DNA of 64,000 nt, from the NCBI GenBank assembly GCA_018242065.1, contig JAFECQ010000003.1, forward strand, positions 62,001 to 126,000, written 5' to 3'. This document shows positions 49,807 to 58,522 of the stretch, piece by piece (position 1 is the stretch's first letter; the number at the start of each line of letters is the position of its first letter). The notes under the pieces were generated by a model that was not told the origin of the DNA, ran no database searches, and worked only from the letters and a program-made list of their open reading frames with translations. Origin of the DNA: Pseudomonadota bacterium. GTDB lineage: Bacteria; Pseudomonadota; Alphaproteobacteria; UBA9655. The position numbers and the translations under genes are program-made.

Positions 49807-50948
49807 TCTTTTTAGACTATGAAATCTTGCGGCTTTTATGGTGGGCTATTTTAGGCATTTTACTCATAGGATTTGCTATTCTGGATGGGTTTGATTTAGG
49901 CATGGCTATTTTTCTTCCTTTTTTGGGTAAAAGTGATGAAGAAAGACGTCTTATGATTAATTCGATTGGGCCTATTTGGGAGGGAAACCAGGTATGGTTA
50001 ATTTTGGGGGCAGGCGCTAGCTTTGCTGCCTGGCCTTATCTTTATGCCGTTTCGTTTTCCGGATTTTATTTAGCCATGTTTATTGCTCTTTTTGGGCTTG
50101 TCCTCCGTCCCGTTGGTTTTAAATTTCGCTCGAAAATGCCAGACGTCCGCTGGCGTAATTTTTGGGATGCAATCATTTTTATGGGAGGGTTTGTTCCTTC
50201 TTTAATCTTTGGCGTTGCTTTTGGCAACCTTTTTCTAGGAGTTCCCTTTCATTTTGATGACACCTTGCGTCTTTATTATACAGGATCTTTCCTAGAACTT
50301 TTGACTATCTTTCCTTTAATGTGTGGCGTCTTAAGCATAGGGATGATGCTTTTACAAGCCAGCACATATGGCTCCCTCAAAACACGAGATGCCCTACAAA
50401 ATAAGTTTCGAAAGAGTGGTCAATGGGTAATCATAGGAATAATTATTTTGTTCACAGGCACAGGTTTATACTTATATCAAGAAATTCCAGGGCATATGTT
50501 ACTTGAGCCATGGGCAAAGGAAGCCCCTTCGAATCCTTTATATAAGCAAGTTGCTACCTTGGACAAAGGGTGGTTTTTAAACTATATAAAATTTCCTTGG
50601 TCATTAGCCCTGCCGATTGGGGCATATCTATCCCTTTTTCTTACTTTTTTCTTCTTAAAATCAAGGCGATTTGGACCTGCCTTTTTCACAAGCAGTTGTG
50701 CTGTTGGGGGAATTATCTCAACTGCGGGAGCAAGCCTATTTCCTTTTTTGCTTATCTCTTCTACACATCCATCTCAAAGCCTGACCATATGGGATGCGTC
50801 GTCCAGCAAAACCACTCTTTTTATTATGTTGATTGCGACCCTTATCTTCTTGCCGATCATCATTGCTTATACAGCTTGGGTCTATCGCGTTTTAAAAGGG
50901 CCCGTAACTTCCAAAACACTCGAAGATGAACAATTAAATGCATATTGA
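49803..50948 (+). CDS. cydB: Cytochrome bd ubiquinol oxidase subunit II
   Basis: Second membrane subunit of cytochrome bd. The 381 residues have the family N-terminus EILRLLWWAILGILLIGFA, DGFDLGMAIFLPFLG, and GPIWEGNQVWLILGAG, and about eight helices ending ITAYTAWVYRVLKG-like (IIAYTAWVYRVLKG). GTG start overlapping the cydA stop; followed 10 bp later by cydX. Confidence 0.96.
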   Translation: MIFLDYEILRLLWWAILGILLIGFAILDGFDLGMAIFLPFLGKSDEERRLMINSIGPIWEGNQVWLILGAGASFAAWPYLYAVSFSGFYLAMFIALFGLVLRPVGFKFRSKMPDVRWRNFWDAIIFMGGFVPSLIFGVAFGNLFLGVPFHFDDTLRLYYTGSFLELLTIFPLMCGVLSIGMMLLQASTYGSLKTRDALQNKFRKSGQWVIIGIIILFTGTGLYLYQEIPGHMLLEPWAKEAPSNPLYKQVATLDKGWFLNYIKFPWSLALPIGAYLSLFLTFFFLKSRRFGPAFFTSSCAVGGIISTAGASLFPFLLISSTHPSQSLTIWDASSSKTTLFIMLIATLIFLPIIIAYTAWVYRVLKGPVTSKTLEDEQLNAY

Positions 50949-50958
50949 GGTGAAATAA

Positions 50959-51069
50959 ATGTGGTATTTTTCATGGGTTTTAGGACTTGGGCTTGCGTGT
51001 ACCTTTGGGATCTTGAACGCGATGTGGTATGAGATTAGACATGCCGAAACCAAAGATACGGGCTCGTGA
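50959..51069 (+). CDS. cydX: Cytochrome bd small subunit CydX
   Basis: Single-helix accessory subunit needed for stable haem binding in cytochrome bd. The 36-residue product opens MWYFSWVLGLGLACTFGILN and continues AMWYE, an excellent match to the CydX/YbgT family. ATG 50959, preceded by GAGGTGAAATAA, 10 bp after cydB. Too short for usual gene calling. Confidence 0.93.
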   Translation: MWYFSWVLGLGLACTFGILNAMWYEIRHAETKDTGS

Positions 51070-51090
51070 GCACCTATTGAAGTGAAATAA

Positions 51091-52494
51091 ATGATTAAAA
51101 GTGCATTAGGCATGAGTACATCAGAGGAAATCAGTTTCAGTCGTGATATTGATCCAAAAATTCTAAATTTACTTGAATCTCAAGCCCCACGGTACACGAG
51201 CTATCCTGCCGCAAACCGTTTTCAAGAACTAAATCATACCGTGGCGGAGAGTTGGTTGAGCACTCTTCCCAGCGATAAAAGTGTCGGGCTTTATATCCAT
51301 ATTCCTTTTTGCCCCAAGCTATGTTGGTATTGTGGGTGTCATACTAAAATGACCTATCGTTATGAACCTATCGAAACATATATTGACCTACTTTTAGAGG
51401 AACTTAGACTCCTTGCCACACATCTTCTCCGTCGACCTAAATTACATAGTCTTCATTTCGGTGGCGGATCACCCACCATTCTTAAATTAAAGGATCTAGA
51501 CCGTCTTTTTTATGCCATCCATAGTACCTTTGATGTATTGCCTACTACCGAAATTGCCCTTGAAATCGATCCTCGTGCCATAACAAAACATGAAGTTGGA
51601 GTATATGCGGCCCTGGGTTTTAACCGCGTTAGCTTAGGAATTCAGGATTTTGATGAAAAAGTCCAAAAAACAGTTAATCGGTTTCAACCTTTTGACTTGG
51701 TTTCAAACTGTACTTCTTTACTGAGGGAGAGCGGAATCTCTAATATCAGTATGGATCTTATCTATGGATTGCCTTTTCAAACATCTTCCAGCATAAAAAA
51801 TACAATAGAAAAGTTACTTTACTTGGAGCCGAATCGTATTGCCTATTTTTCCTACGCTCACCTCCCACACCTTAAAAAGCACCAACGGTTAATTCCCGAA
51901 AATGCCTTGCCCAACACTTTAGAAAAAACATGGTTTTATCTAATTATTAAGAACCTACTTGAAAAATCAGGTTATAAAAGTATCGGAATTGATCATTTCG
52001 CTAAAGAAGGGGATGATCTATTCTTAAGTTTACAAAATAAAACGCTGCGGCGCAACTTTATGGGATATACTCCTTTACCCAATGATTATATCCTTGGAGT
52101 AGGTATGTCCTCTGTTAGCGAGCTAGGACACGGACTTGCACAAAACAGTATCCATTTTTTAAACTATAAGACAAAGATTCAATATCATTGCTTACCAGCA
52201 AGTCGAGGGTGGCGCTATCATGGCGATGACCATATACGTAAAGCGGTTATTAATCACCTGATGTGTTACTTCGAGGTGGACCTTAATGAAATTTTAACTC
52301 AGCAAGGCTACCCCCTTCATTATTTGGATCGAGAGCTTACTCACCTTAAAGAGTTAGAGACAATGGGAATTGTTTCTGTTAAGAATCGTAAAGTCCAATT
52401 TCAGGCGGACTTGCCTATGCTTGTGCGCTCTGTTGCTGTGATCTTTGACTCTTACATACATGGCGAAGGAAAGCCTCATTCAAAAGTAGCCTAA
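51091..52494 (+). CDS. hemN: Oxygen-independent coproporphyrinogen III oxidase
   Basis: Radical SAM enzyme converting coproporphyrinogen III to protoporphyrinogen IX without oxygen (haem synthesis). The 467 residues show the 4Fe-4S motif CPKLCWYCGC (about residues 73-82), YTSYPAANRF, LHFGGGSPT, and LGIQDFDEKVQKTVNR, with the HemN C-terminal domain. It lies 21 bp after cydX with a GTGAAATAA lead, a logical grouping: microaerobic haem supply with the bd oxidase. An ATG at codon 8 could also start it. Confidence 0.94.
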   Translation: MIKSALGMSTSEEISFSRDIDPKILNLLESQAPRYTSYPAANRFQELNHTVAESWLSTLPSDKSVGLYIHIPFCPKLCWYCGCHTKMTYRYEPIETYIDLLLEELRLLATHLLRRPKLHSLHFGGGSPTILKLKDLDRLFYAIHSTFDVLPTTEIALEIDPRAITKHEVGVYAALGFNRVSLGIQDFDEKVQKTVNRFQPFDLVSNCTSLLRESGISNISMDLIYGLPFQTSSSIKNTIEKLLYLEPNRIAYFSYAHLPHLKKHQRLIPENALPNTLEKTWFYLIIKNLLEKSGYKSIGIDHFAKEGDDLFLSLQNKTLRRNFMGYTPLPNDYILGVGMSSVSELGHGLAQNSIHFLNYKTKIQYHCLPASRGWRYHGDDHIRKAVINHLMCYFEVDLNEILTQQGYPLHYLDRELTHLKELETMGIVSVKNRKVQFQADLPMLVRSVAVIFDSYIHGEGKPHSKVA

Positions 52495-52529
52495 AAATAT
52501 TGAGAATTTAACTAATGATGGAGTAAAAT

Positions 52530-53189
52530 ATGAACAAAGATGCATCACATTTCTTGTCTTCTTGGCAACACACACTCCCTTCCTCTAACCCGTACCTTCA
52601 CTACTTTGTAAAAAACATTTTTAGACAGGAGCTTTTAAATCAACTCCAAAATCTTCCTTTTAAAGCATACGATTTAGATTATAAATTGGGAAGACGAGAA
52701 GAGTTTAATTCTTACCGCCAATATTTTAACCCTGAAATTACTCAAGCTTATCCCTGTGCAAAGCATGTTGCGGATGCTTTTCTTGACCCATCTATTATTT
52801 CTTTTATTGAACAAGAAGGTCAATGTTCCTTGAAGGATTCATCGCTTCGTATCGAATATACGCTAGATAAGGAAAAATTCTGGCTTGAACCTCATACGGA
52901 TATTGGCGAAAAGCTTTTCACGATGGTTATTTATCTTTCAAATGATAAAGATTCCCAAGACTGGGGAACAGATATTTACTGCGATGCAAATACATATCAT
53001 TCTACCGTTCCTTATGAAGAAAATAGCGCGGTGATTTTTTTCCCTTCAGAAATATCGTGGCATGGGTTTCGTCCTCGTGCCATTCATGGTATTCGTAAGA
53101 CGCTTATTGTTAACTACGTTACCCAAGCCTGGCGCAGCAGACATGAGCTCGTTCATCCTAATAAAACAGTTCAGGAGCTATTGGCTTAA
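52530..53189 (+). CDS. 2-oxoglutarate/Fe(II)-dependent oxygenase
   Basis: Predicted non-haem iron dioxygenase with double-stranded beta helix. The 219 residues hold the iron triad HxD...H: LEPHTDIGEK (His about 121, Asp about 123) and SWHGFRPR (His about 174), with an Arg in IRKTLIVNY to bind 2-oxoglutarate. Residues before it (YFNPEITQAYP, LRIEYTLDKEKFWLEP) fit proline-hydroxylase-like members. Substrate unknown. It follows hemN by 35 bp and may share its transcript. Confidence 0.82.
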   Translation: MNKDASHFLSSWQHTLPSSNPYLHYFVKNIFRQELLNQLQNLPFKAYDLDYKLGRREEFNSYRQYFNPEITQAYPCAKHVADAFLDPSIISFIEQEGQCSLKDSSLRIEYTLDKEKFWLEPHTDIGEKLFTMVIYLSNDKDSQDWGTDIYCDANTYHSTVPYEENSAVIFFPSEISWHGFRPRAIHGIRKTLIVNYVTQAWRSRHELVHPNKTVQELLA

Positions 53190-53581
53190 TCAGTATTTTT
53201 TAATAAATATAGGCTGAAGAATTTTTTTAAGAAGAATGGTACTGCTTCCAAGCTGTTGATGCCTCGATTACAGTACAAAAGTTGATATATCAAAGAGTAT
53301 CTAAAACCAGAAATTCAAGCCGCACGATTAAAGCTTCAGAAATTAGAAATGGCTGCATCAGGTCTCATGAATAAGAGGGGGTACGTATGAAATACATGAT
53401 TAAGCAAACCAAGTCTATTCCCTTGGCTCATCTGCACATGTACAAAGTGACTGTAACTTACTAATTTTGGCTAATCTTGCTTCCGTTTCTATTGAATTTT
53501 TTCGGTAAAAGTATATAATTACATCCAGATCGATTAGTCTTTTTCTTTAGACTGTCATATATTTAATAAAGTACGTAAATC
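53190..53581. other. Intergenic region with a gene remnant
   Basis: About 390 bp. A short open stretch (near 53290-53390) would read YIKEYLKPEIQAARLKLQKL and end in GLMNKRGYV and a stop, without a start, so it looks like the end of a decayed gene. No repeat or RNA gene recognised. The AT-rich part before 53582 probably holds the SulP promoter. Confidence 0.35.
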
Positions 53582-55219
53582 ATGATTGCCATTTTAGAAG
53601 CCTATAAAGCTGGAGCTTTTCAATCAAGAACTTTGATCAATAATATCATAGCAGGCGTTATCGTGGGAGTAATTGCCTTGCCCCTGTCTATGGCTTTTGC
53701 AATTGCCTCCGGAGCGCATCCTGAACAGGGTATTTATACAGCAATTATTGCTGGATTTGTTGCTGGTCTATGCGGAGGAAGTCGATTTCAGGTGAATGGG
53801 CCCACGGGTGCTTTTGTTGTCGTTCTTTTAGCAATTACGACAAAATATGGAATTGAAGGATTGCAAATTGCAACATTAATGGCAGGCCTAATTTTAGTCT
53901 TAATGGGATTTATGCGTTTAGGAAATGTTATTAAATTTATTCCAGACCCGGTTATCGTGGGATTCACAAGTGGTATTGCTCTCATCATTTTTGTCAGCGA
54001 ATGGAAAGACTTCTTTGGACTTCACCAGGTTCCAGGCAATCTTATTTATTTTCATGAAAAATTTTTAGCGATTTTATATGCCTTTCCGCATCTGAATATC
54101 CCAACAATGCTTCTCGGCTTTATAAGTCTTGTGGTTTTAATTTTTTCATCTCAATTCAAATATACACGACATCTGCCAGCTCCTCTGATCGCTTTAATTG
54201 TAGGTATTACTATTCAATCTGTTTTTCAATTTTCTGATGTTGCAACAATTGGAAGCGTTTATGGTGAGATTCCGAAAGGCTTGCCCCGCTTCACTCTACC
54301 AGAGATGTCTTTGAGTCAGATTATTAGCTTGGTTGGGCCCGCATTTACAATCGCCCTCTTAGGCGCTATCGAATCGCTTTTATCTGCAGTTATTGCAGAT
54401 GGCATGACAGAAACGAAACATAATTCGAATCAAGAACTGATTGGTCAAGGATTAGGCAACATTATTTGCCCATTCTTTGGCGGATTCGCAGCAACTGGAG
54501 CCATTGCTCGAACCGCCTTAAGTATTCGTCACGGAGCAACGAATCCTCTGGCTGCGGTTATTCATTCTGCTACTCTTCTTTTTATCATTTATTTTATGGC
54601 GCCGCTTGCTTATTATATTCCTCTGTGCACATTGGCCGCTATTTTATTTATTGTTGCCTATAACATGAGTGATGCAAGGCATTTTTATTATTTACTACGC
54701 CATGCTCCAAAAAATGATGTTTTGATCCTGCTTTCAACGTTTCTTTTGACAATCTTTACGGATTTGGTTGTTGCGGTGAATGTTGGTGTTATTCTTGCAA
54801 TCCTCTTGTTTACACGTCGTATGAGTCAATCGGTAATTATAGAGAAAGAATCACAAGATGAAATTGAACTGGAACTAAAGTCAGCAAAGCCCATAACGCT
54901 TCCACATGATGTTTTTGTCTACAGTATCCAGGGACCTTTCTTTTTTGCAGCCGCAGAAAAACTTGAACATACGCTAGCCGTTATTCACGAAGACCCTAAA
55001 ATTCTCATTCTTCGCTTAAAAGGGGTGCCCTTTATGGATAGTACGGGGTTGCAAACACTTTTAGAAATTTTGCAAGATTTTCAAAGTCGTGGGGTAAAAG
55101 TTATCCTTTGTGAAGCCAATCCTAAAGTGAGTCATAAGATAGAAAATATGGGAATATTTACATTTGCACATGAAGGAAGGATGTTCAGTTCCTTAACTGA
55201 AGGGCTAAAATCAATATAA
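53582..55219 (+). CDS. SulP family anion transporter with STAS domain
   Basis: Inner-membrane transporter of sulfate, bicarbonate or related anions. The 545 residues have about 11-12 helices (about 20-420) with GVIVGVIALPLSMAFAIASG, RFQVNGPTGAFVV and ALLGAIESLLSAVIADGMT. A C-terminal STAS domain (about 440-545) has PFFFAAAEKLE and LKGVPFMDSTGLQTL. No carbonic anhydrase or cys gene is beside it, so the ion cannot be assigned. Confidence 0.9.
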   Translation: MIAILEAYKAGAFQSRTLINNIIAGVIVGVIALPLSMAFAIASGAHPEQGIYTAIIAGFVAGLCGGSRFQVNGPTGAFVVVLLAITTKYGIEGLQIATLMAGLILVLMGFMRLGNVIKFIPDPVIVGFTSGIALIIFVSEWKDFFGLHQVPGNLIYFHEKFLAILYAFPHLNIPTMLLGFISLVVLIFSSQFKYTRHLPAPLIALIVGITIQSVFQFSDVATIGSVYGEIPKGLPRFTLPEMSLSQIISLVGPAFTIALLGAIESLLSAVIADGMTETKHNSNQELIGQGLGNIICPFFGGFAATGAIARTALSIRHGATNPLAAVIHSATLLFIIYFMAPLAYYIPLCTLAAILFIVAYNMSDARHFYYLLRHAPKNDVLILLSTFLLTIFTDLVVAVNVGVILAILLFTRRMSQSVIIEKESQDEIELELKSAKPITLPHDVFVYSIQGPFFFAAAEKLEHTLAVIHEDPKILILRLKGVPFMDSTGLQTLLEILQDFQSRGVKVILCEANPKVSHKIENMGIFTFAHEGRMFSSLTEGLKSI

Positions 55220-55311
55220 ATCATATCAAGCTAATAAAGGAACATCTCTCCGCTTGCAGAACACAAAAGAGTTCATTATTTTGTTAATAATTTACAAAAG
55301 GACTCTCGTTT

Positions 55312-56256
55312 GTGCGTCAAAGATACTGCCATATTTTAGTAATAATTTCCTTGTGTTCATTATTAGCGGCCTGCTCTTCCGGTCCAGAAGTGCCCGAGTT
55401 TTGTACGCTCGGCAAAACCATTGCGCCAAAGAAAGCCACAAGTCGCCCTTATCAAATTAAAGGGGTTTGGTATTATCCTCAACCCCATTTTGAATACGAT
55501 GAAGTTGGAATGGCTTCCTATTATGGGGGAGGGGATGTTTTTCACGGACGTCCAACAGCAACGGGAGAACGCTTTGACAAGAACGGCGTGTCTGCTGCTC
55601 ACAAAACACTTCCATTGCCTTGCATTGCTGAAGTTACAAATCTGGAAAATGGTCGTCAAATTCAATTAAAAGTAAATGATCGCGGGCCTTTTGTAGAGGG
55701 GCGAATTATAGACGTTTCGCGAAGGACAGCGCAACTTTTAGGTTTTGAAAACAAAGGAACGGCAAAAGTGCGGGTGCGTACTATTGTCCCAGAAAGTTTA
55801 GCTCTACACGGTATTGACCCCAGTACTGTCATGATGGCACAAAATGAGCCGGTGCCTGCTCTAACAAGTGCTTCCGAGATTCTTCAAGCCTCGCTACCTG
55901 TCGTTGCAACTGCGTCTCTTTTAAGGCTGCCTGATACACTTTTTGAGGAACAAGACGATACTATCGTTGATCCAGAACCACACTTAATTTCGGCATCGGA
56001 AAAGCTCGCAAAAGTTCCAAATTCGACAGGTATTTTTATTGACGTTGGATCTTATGAAACCCAACAACAAACCCAGGCATTAGAGAAAACATTGCATGAA
56101 TTTACCAAAATCCCCTCCCAATCAGTTCGAAATCTTGGTCCAAAGCCCTATGCAGTAAGAATTGGTCCTTTTTCAAGTATGTCTGTTGCAAATCAGGTGC
56201 TTGATCAATTATTGAATGCAGGGCATGTTATGTCTCGAATTGTGATTCATCGCTAG
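55312..56256 (+). CDS. rlpA: RlpA-like septal lipoprotein with SPOR domain
   Basis: Lytic transglycosylase acting on denuded glycan at the septum. GTG 55312, after AAAGGACTC, gives 314 residues. A lipoprotein signal has the lipobox LLAACSS (Cys about 21). The double-psi beta barrel (about 60-155) has GMASYYGGGDVFHGRPTATGE, the catalytic region with Glu and Asp in KVNDRGPFVEGRIIDVSRRTA. A SPOR domain ends the protein (about 240-314: FIDVGSYETQQQTQALEK, PYAVRIGPFSS). The next gene encodes a D,D-carboxypeptidase. Confidence 0.93.
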   Translation: MRQRYCHILVIISLCSLLAACSSGPEVPEFCTLGKTIAPKKATSRPYQIKGVWYYPQPHFEYDEVGMASYYGGGDVFHGRPTATGERFDKNGVSAAHKTLPLPCIAEVTNLENGRQIQLKVNDRGPFVEGRIIDVSRRTAQLLGFENKGTAKVRVRTIVPESLALHGIDPSTVMMAQNEPVPALTSASEILQASLPVVATASLLRLPDTLFEEQDDTIVDPEPHLISASEKLAKVPNSTGIFIDVGSYETQQQTQALEKTLHEFTKIPSQSVRNLGPKPYAVRIGPFSSMSVANQVLDQLLNAGHVMSRIVIHR

Positions 56257-56267
56257 GAAAAATTGAT

Positions 56268-57392
56268 ATGTGGAAATTTCTATCTTTTTTAATGTTTGGC
56301 CTTATCGACTCTGCCCTTGCCATTGATGTTCAAGCTCCTCAAGTTTATTTGAAGGACTTTGACACAGGTGAAGTTCTTTTAGAAAAAAATGCGGACCAAC
56401 AAATGGTCCCATCCTCTATGTCAAAAATAATGACGGCATATCTTGTCTTTGAGCGCTTGAAAAGCGGTGACATTAAACTTGATGACACACTTCACGTAAG
56501 CCAAGCAGCATGGCAGATGGGTGGATCTAAAATGTTTGTTCCGATCAACGATAAAGTTAAGATCGATGACTTACTGCATGGGGTTATTGTTCAATCGGGA
56601 AATGATGCTTGTATCGTTCTTGCCGAAGGTTTGGGCGGAACGGAAGCTGCGTTTGCAGAAGAAATGACACGAAAAGCGCACGAAATGGGAGCAAAAAACT
56701 CAACTTTTGTCAATTCGACAGGATGGCCGGATGAAGGACATCTCACGACAGCAAAAGATCTTGCCATTATTGCAGAAAAAACGATTCGTGATTTTCCTGA
56801 ACAATATGCAAAATACTACGGCCTTAAAGAGTTTACCTATAATAATATTAAACAAGGAAACCGGAACACACTTTTGTATAAAAACATGGGTGCTGATGGT
56901 ATGAAAACAGGTCATACGGATTCAGGAGGGTATGGAATCGTTGCATCCGCTAAGCAAGGTGACCGGCGCCTTATTCTTGTCATCAACGGTCTTCCAAGTT
57001 CGAAGGCTCGGGATCAAGAAGCTACAGCTTTGCTGAATTGGGGATTCAATACCTTTAAAAACTATAAAATTTTTGGCAAAGGTGACGTTGTTGAAGTCGC
57101 TGATGTCTGGAGCGGTGCTGAACCAAAAGTCTCCCTTGTTGCAACCCAAAATGTTATTTTTACCCTTCCGCGTAGCCAAAGAAAAGAACTTCAGACAAAA
57201 GTAATTTATGATTCGCCGCTTGCAGCACCACTTAAGGCAGGTGATCAAATCGGGATGATCGAGGTTACTGTCCCCAGTAAAGGGGTGTATCAAATTCCTC
57301 TCGAGGTGCAACAAGATGTTAAGGAAGCAAGTTTTTTTCAGAGAATTAATAACTCAGTCCATTATTTACTATGGGGAAAACATAGCTCATGA
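56268..57392 (+). CDS. dacC: D-alanyl-D-alanine carboxypeptidase (PBP5/6, S11 family)
   Basis: Trims the terminal D-Ala of peptidoglycan pentapeptides. The 374 residues have a signal peptide (FLSFLMFGLIDSALA), the SxxK nucleophile in PSSMSKIMTAYLV (about 49), SGN in VQSGNDACIVLAEG (about 110) and KTG in GMKTGHTDSGGYG (about 213). The C-terminal PBP5 beta domain (about 275-360) is followed by a possible amphipathic anchor. It is 11 bp after rlpA, forming a cell-wall pair. The precise paralogue name (dacA/C/D) is not certain. Confidence 0.92.
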   Translation: MWKFLSFLMFGLIDSALAIDVQAPQVYLKDFDTGEVLLEKNADQQMVPSSMSKIMTAYLVFERLKSGDIKLDDTLHVSQAAWQMGGSKMFVPINDKVKIDDLLHGVIVQSGNDACIVLAEGLGGTEAAFAEEMTRKAHEMGAKNSTFVNSTGWPDEGHLTTAKDLAIIAEKTIRDFPEQYAKYYGLKEFTYNNIKQGNRNTLLYKNMGADGMKTGHTDSGGYGIVASAKQGDRRLILVINGLPSSKARDQEATALLNWGFNTFKNYKIFGKGDVVEVADVWSGAEPKVSLVATQNVIFTLPRSQRKELQTKVIYDSPLAAPLKAGDQIGMIEVTVPSKGVYQIPLEVQQDVKEASFFQRINNSVHYLLWGKHSS

Positions 57393-57401
57393 GCACACCT
57401 A

Positions 57402-58031
57402 ATGTATAAAGCTCCTTTTATTACCTTTGAGGGAGGAGAAGGATCTGGGAAATCAACACAAGTTGAAATTCTCTATAAAGAACTTCTTCAGAGTGGTGTT
57501 GATGTTGTTTCATATCGGGAACCTGGAGGAACCAAGGGGGCTGAGGAAATACGGCATTTACTCATGGAAGGGGATGGTGATCGCTGGACTTCTAGGACAG
57601 AAGCCCTTCTGATGAGTGCTGCTCGCGCTGATCTTGTCCAGAAACGTATTATTCCTCAGTTAGAGGGTGGCTCTTGGGTGTTATGTGACAGATTCGCTGA
57701 TTCAACGACTGCTTATCAAGGATACGGTCACAAATTAGGGAAAGAACAGATTGAGGCATTGAATTTCTTTACCATTGATACTTTAAAGCCATCACTCACC
57801 TTTGTTTTTCAAATAAGCGCTGAGTTGGGGCTACAACGTGCGGCCTTACGCAGAACAGGAATTGATCGTTTTCATCGTTATGATCTGGACTTTCATCAAA
57901 GGGTTGAAAAAGGATATGACGATATTTTAAAGAACAACCCCGACAGATGTGTCGGAATTAATGCATTGCAGGATATAGATTTGATTTCAAAACAGATTTT
58001 TGAGGAAGTGCGCAAGCGGTTTGCTATTTAA
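57402..58031 (+). CDS. tmk: Thymidylate kinase
   Basis: Phosphorylates dTMP to dTDP for DNA synthesis. The 209 residues have the P-loop FEGGEGSGKSTQ (about 8-19), DRFADSTTAYQG (DR motif, about 93), substrate site SYREPGGTKGAEEIR and the lid region LRRTGIDRFHRYDLDF. It follows the carboxypeptidase by 9 bp. In many alphaproteobacteria dac-tmk-holB-metG form one run; here repeats, an F-box protein gene and a toxin-antitoxin pair separate tmk from holB. Confidence 0.95.
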   Translation: MYKAPFITFEGGEGSGKSTQVEILYKELLQSGVDVVSYREPGGTKGAEEIRHLLMEGDGDRWTSRTEALLMSAARADLVQKRIIPQLEGGSWVLCDRFADSTTAYQGYGHKLGKEQIEALNFFTIDTLKPSLTFVFQISAELGLQRAALRRTGIDRFHRYDLDFHQRVEKGYDDILKNNPDRCVGINALQDIDLISKQIFEEVRKRFAI

Positions 58032-58522
58032 AAGATCTAAAGCTTAACACCGGACAGTTTTTCTGCATTGTTATTGCGATCACGCCACAAGGGGGCGCGG
58101 CAATTCAGGAAAGTCATGGTTTTCTACTCTCCACCATCGTCATCCCGGAATTTAGAAAAGCTTGCGATAGCTTAGCTTTTCTTAATATCCGGGATCCAGA
58201 CAGCGTTTGAATCAAAGAATTTCCTGGGTCCCGGGTAGTAAGGAACCTTAATGCTCGTAAAAACTCGCATGAGGTTCCTAAATCCCGGGATGACGAAGTT
58301 TTTATAATTTTTCCCTGGACACTGCTGCTTGCCTCTAAGAATCTGTCCGATGTTAAGGATTCAAAAATGAAAAGTTGAAATGGCAGAGTTATTTAATTAA
58401 TATTACCCTCTTGCTTGAAATATCGCCAAGCCTATGGAAATTTCATAAAACAATTCTTGTTTTTTACCACATTTTATTATAGATATAATCCATATTTTAC
58501 TGTGTTTTTGAAGAGTATTACA
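58032..58522. other. Intergenic region with repeats before the F-box gene
   Basis: About 490 bp. It holds the inverted pair of CCCGGG repeats (58138-58295), then about 200 bp of AT-rich sequence that is likely the promoter and leader of the F-box gene. An in-frame ATG at 58415 is possible but would place 36 residues before the signal peptide. Confidence 0.5.
58138..58295. repeat. Inverted pair of CCCGGG palindromic repeats
   Basis: Unit 58138-58197 (CGTCATCCCGGAATTTAG to ATCCGGGATCC) and unit 58227-58295 (GGTCCCGGGTA to AATCCCGGGATGACG) face each other. Here the CGTCATCC ends point outward; at 19274-19429 they point inward. Inner stems AGAAAAGC/GCTTTTCT and GGAACCT/AGGTTCC differ from unit to unit. 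Confidence 0.8.
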
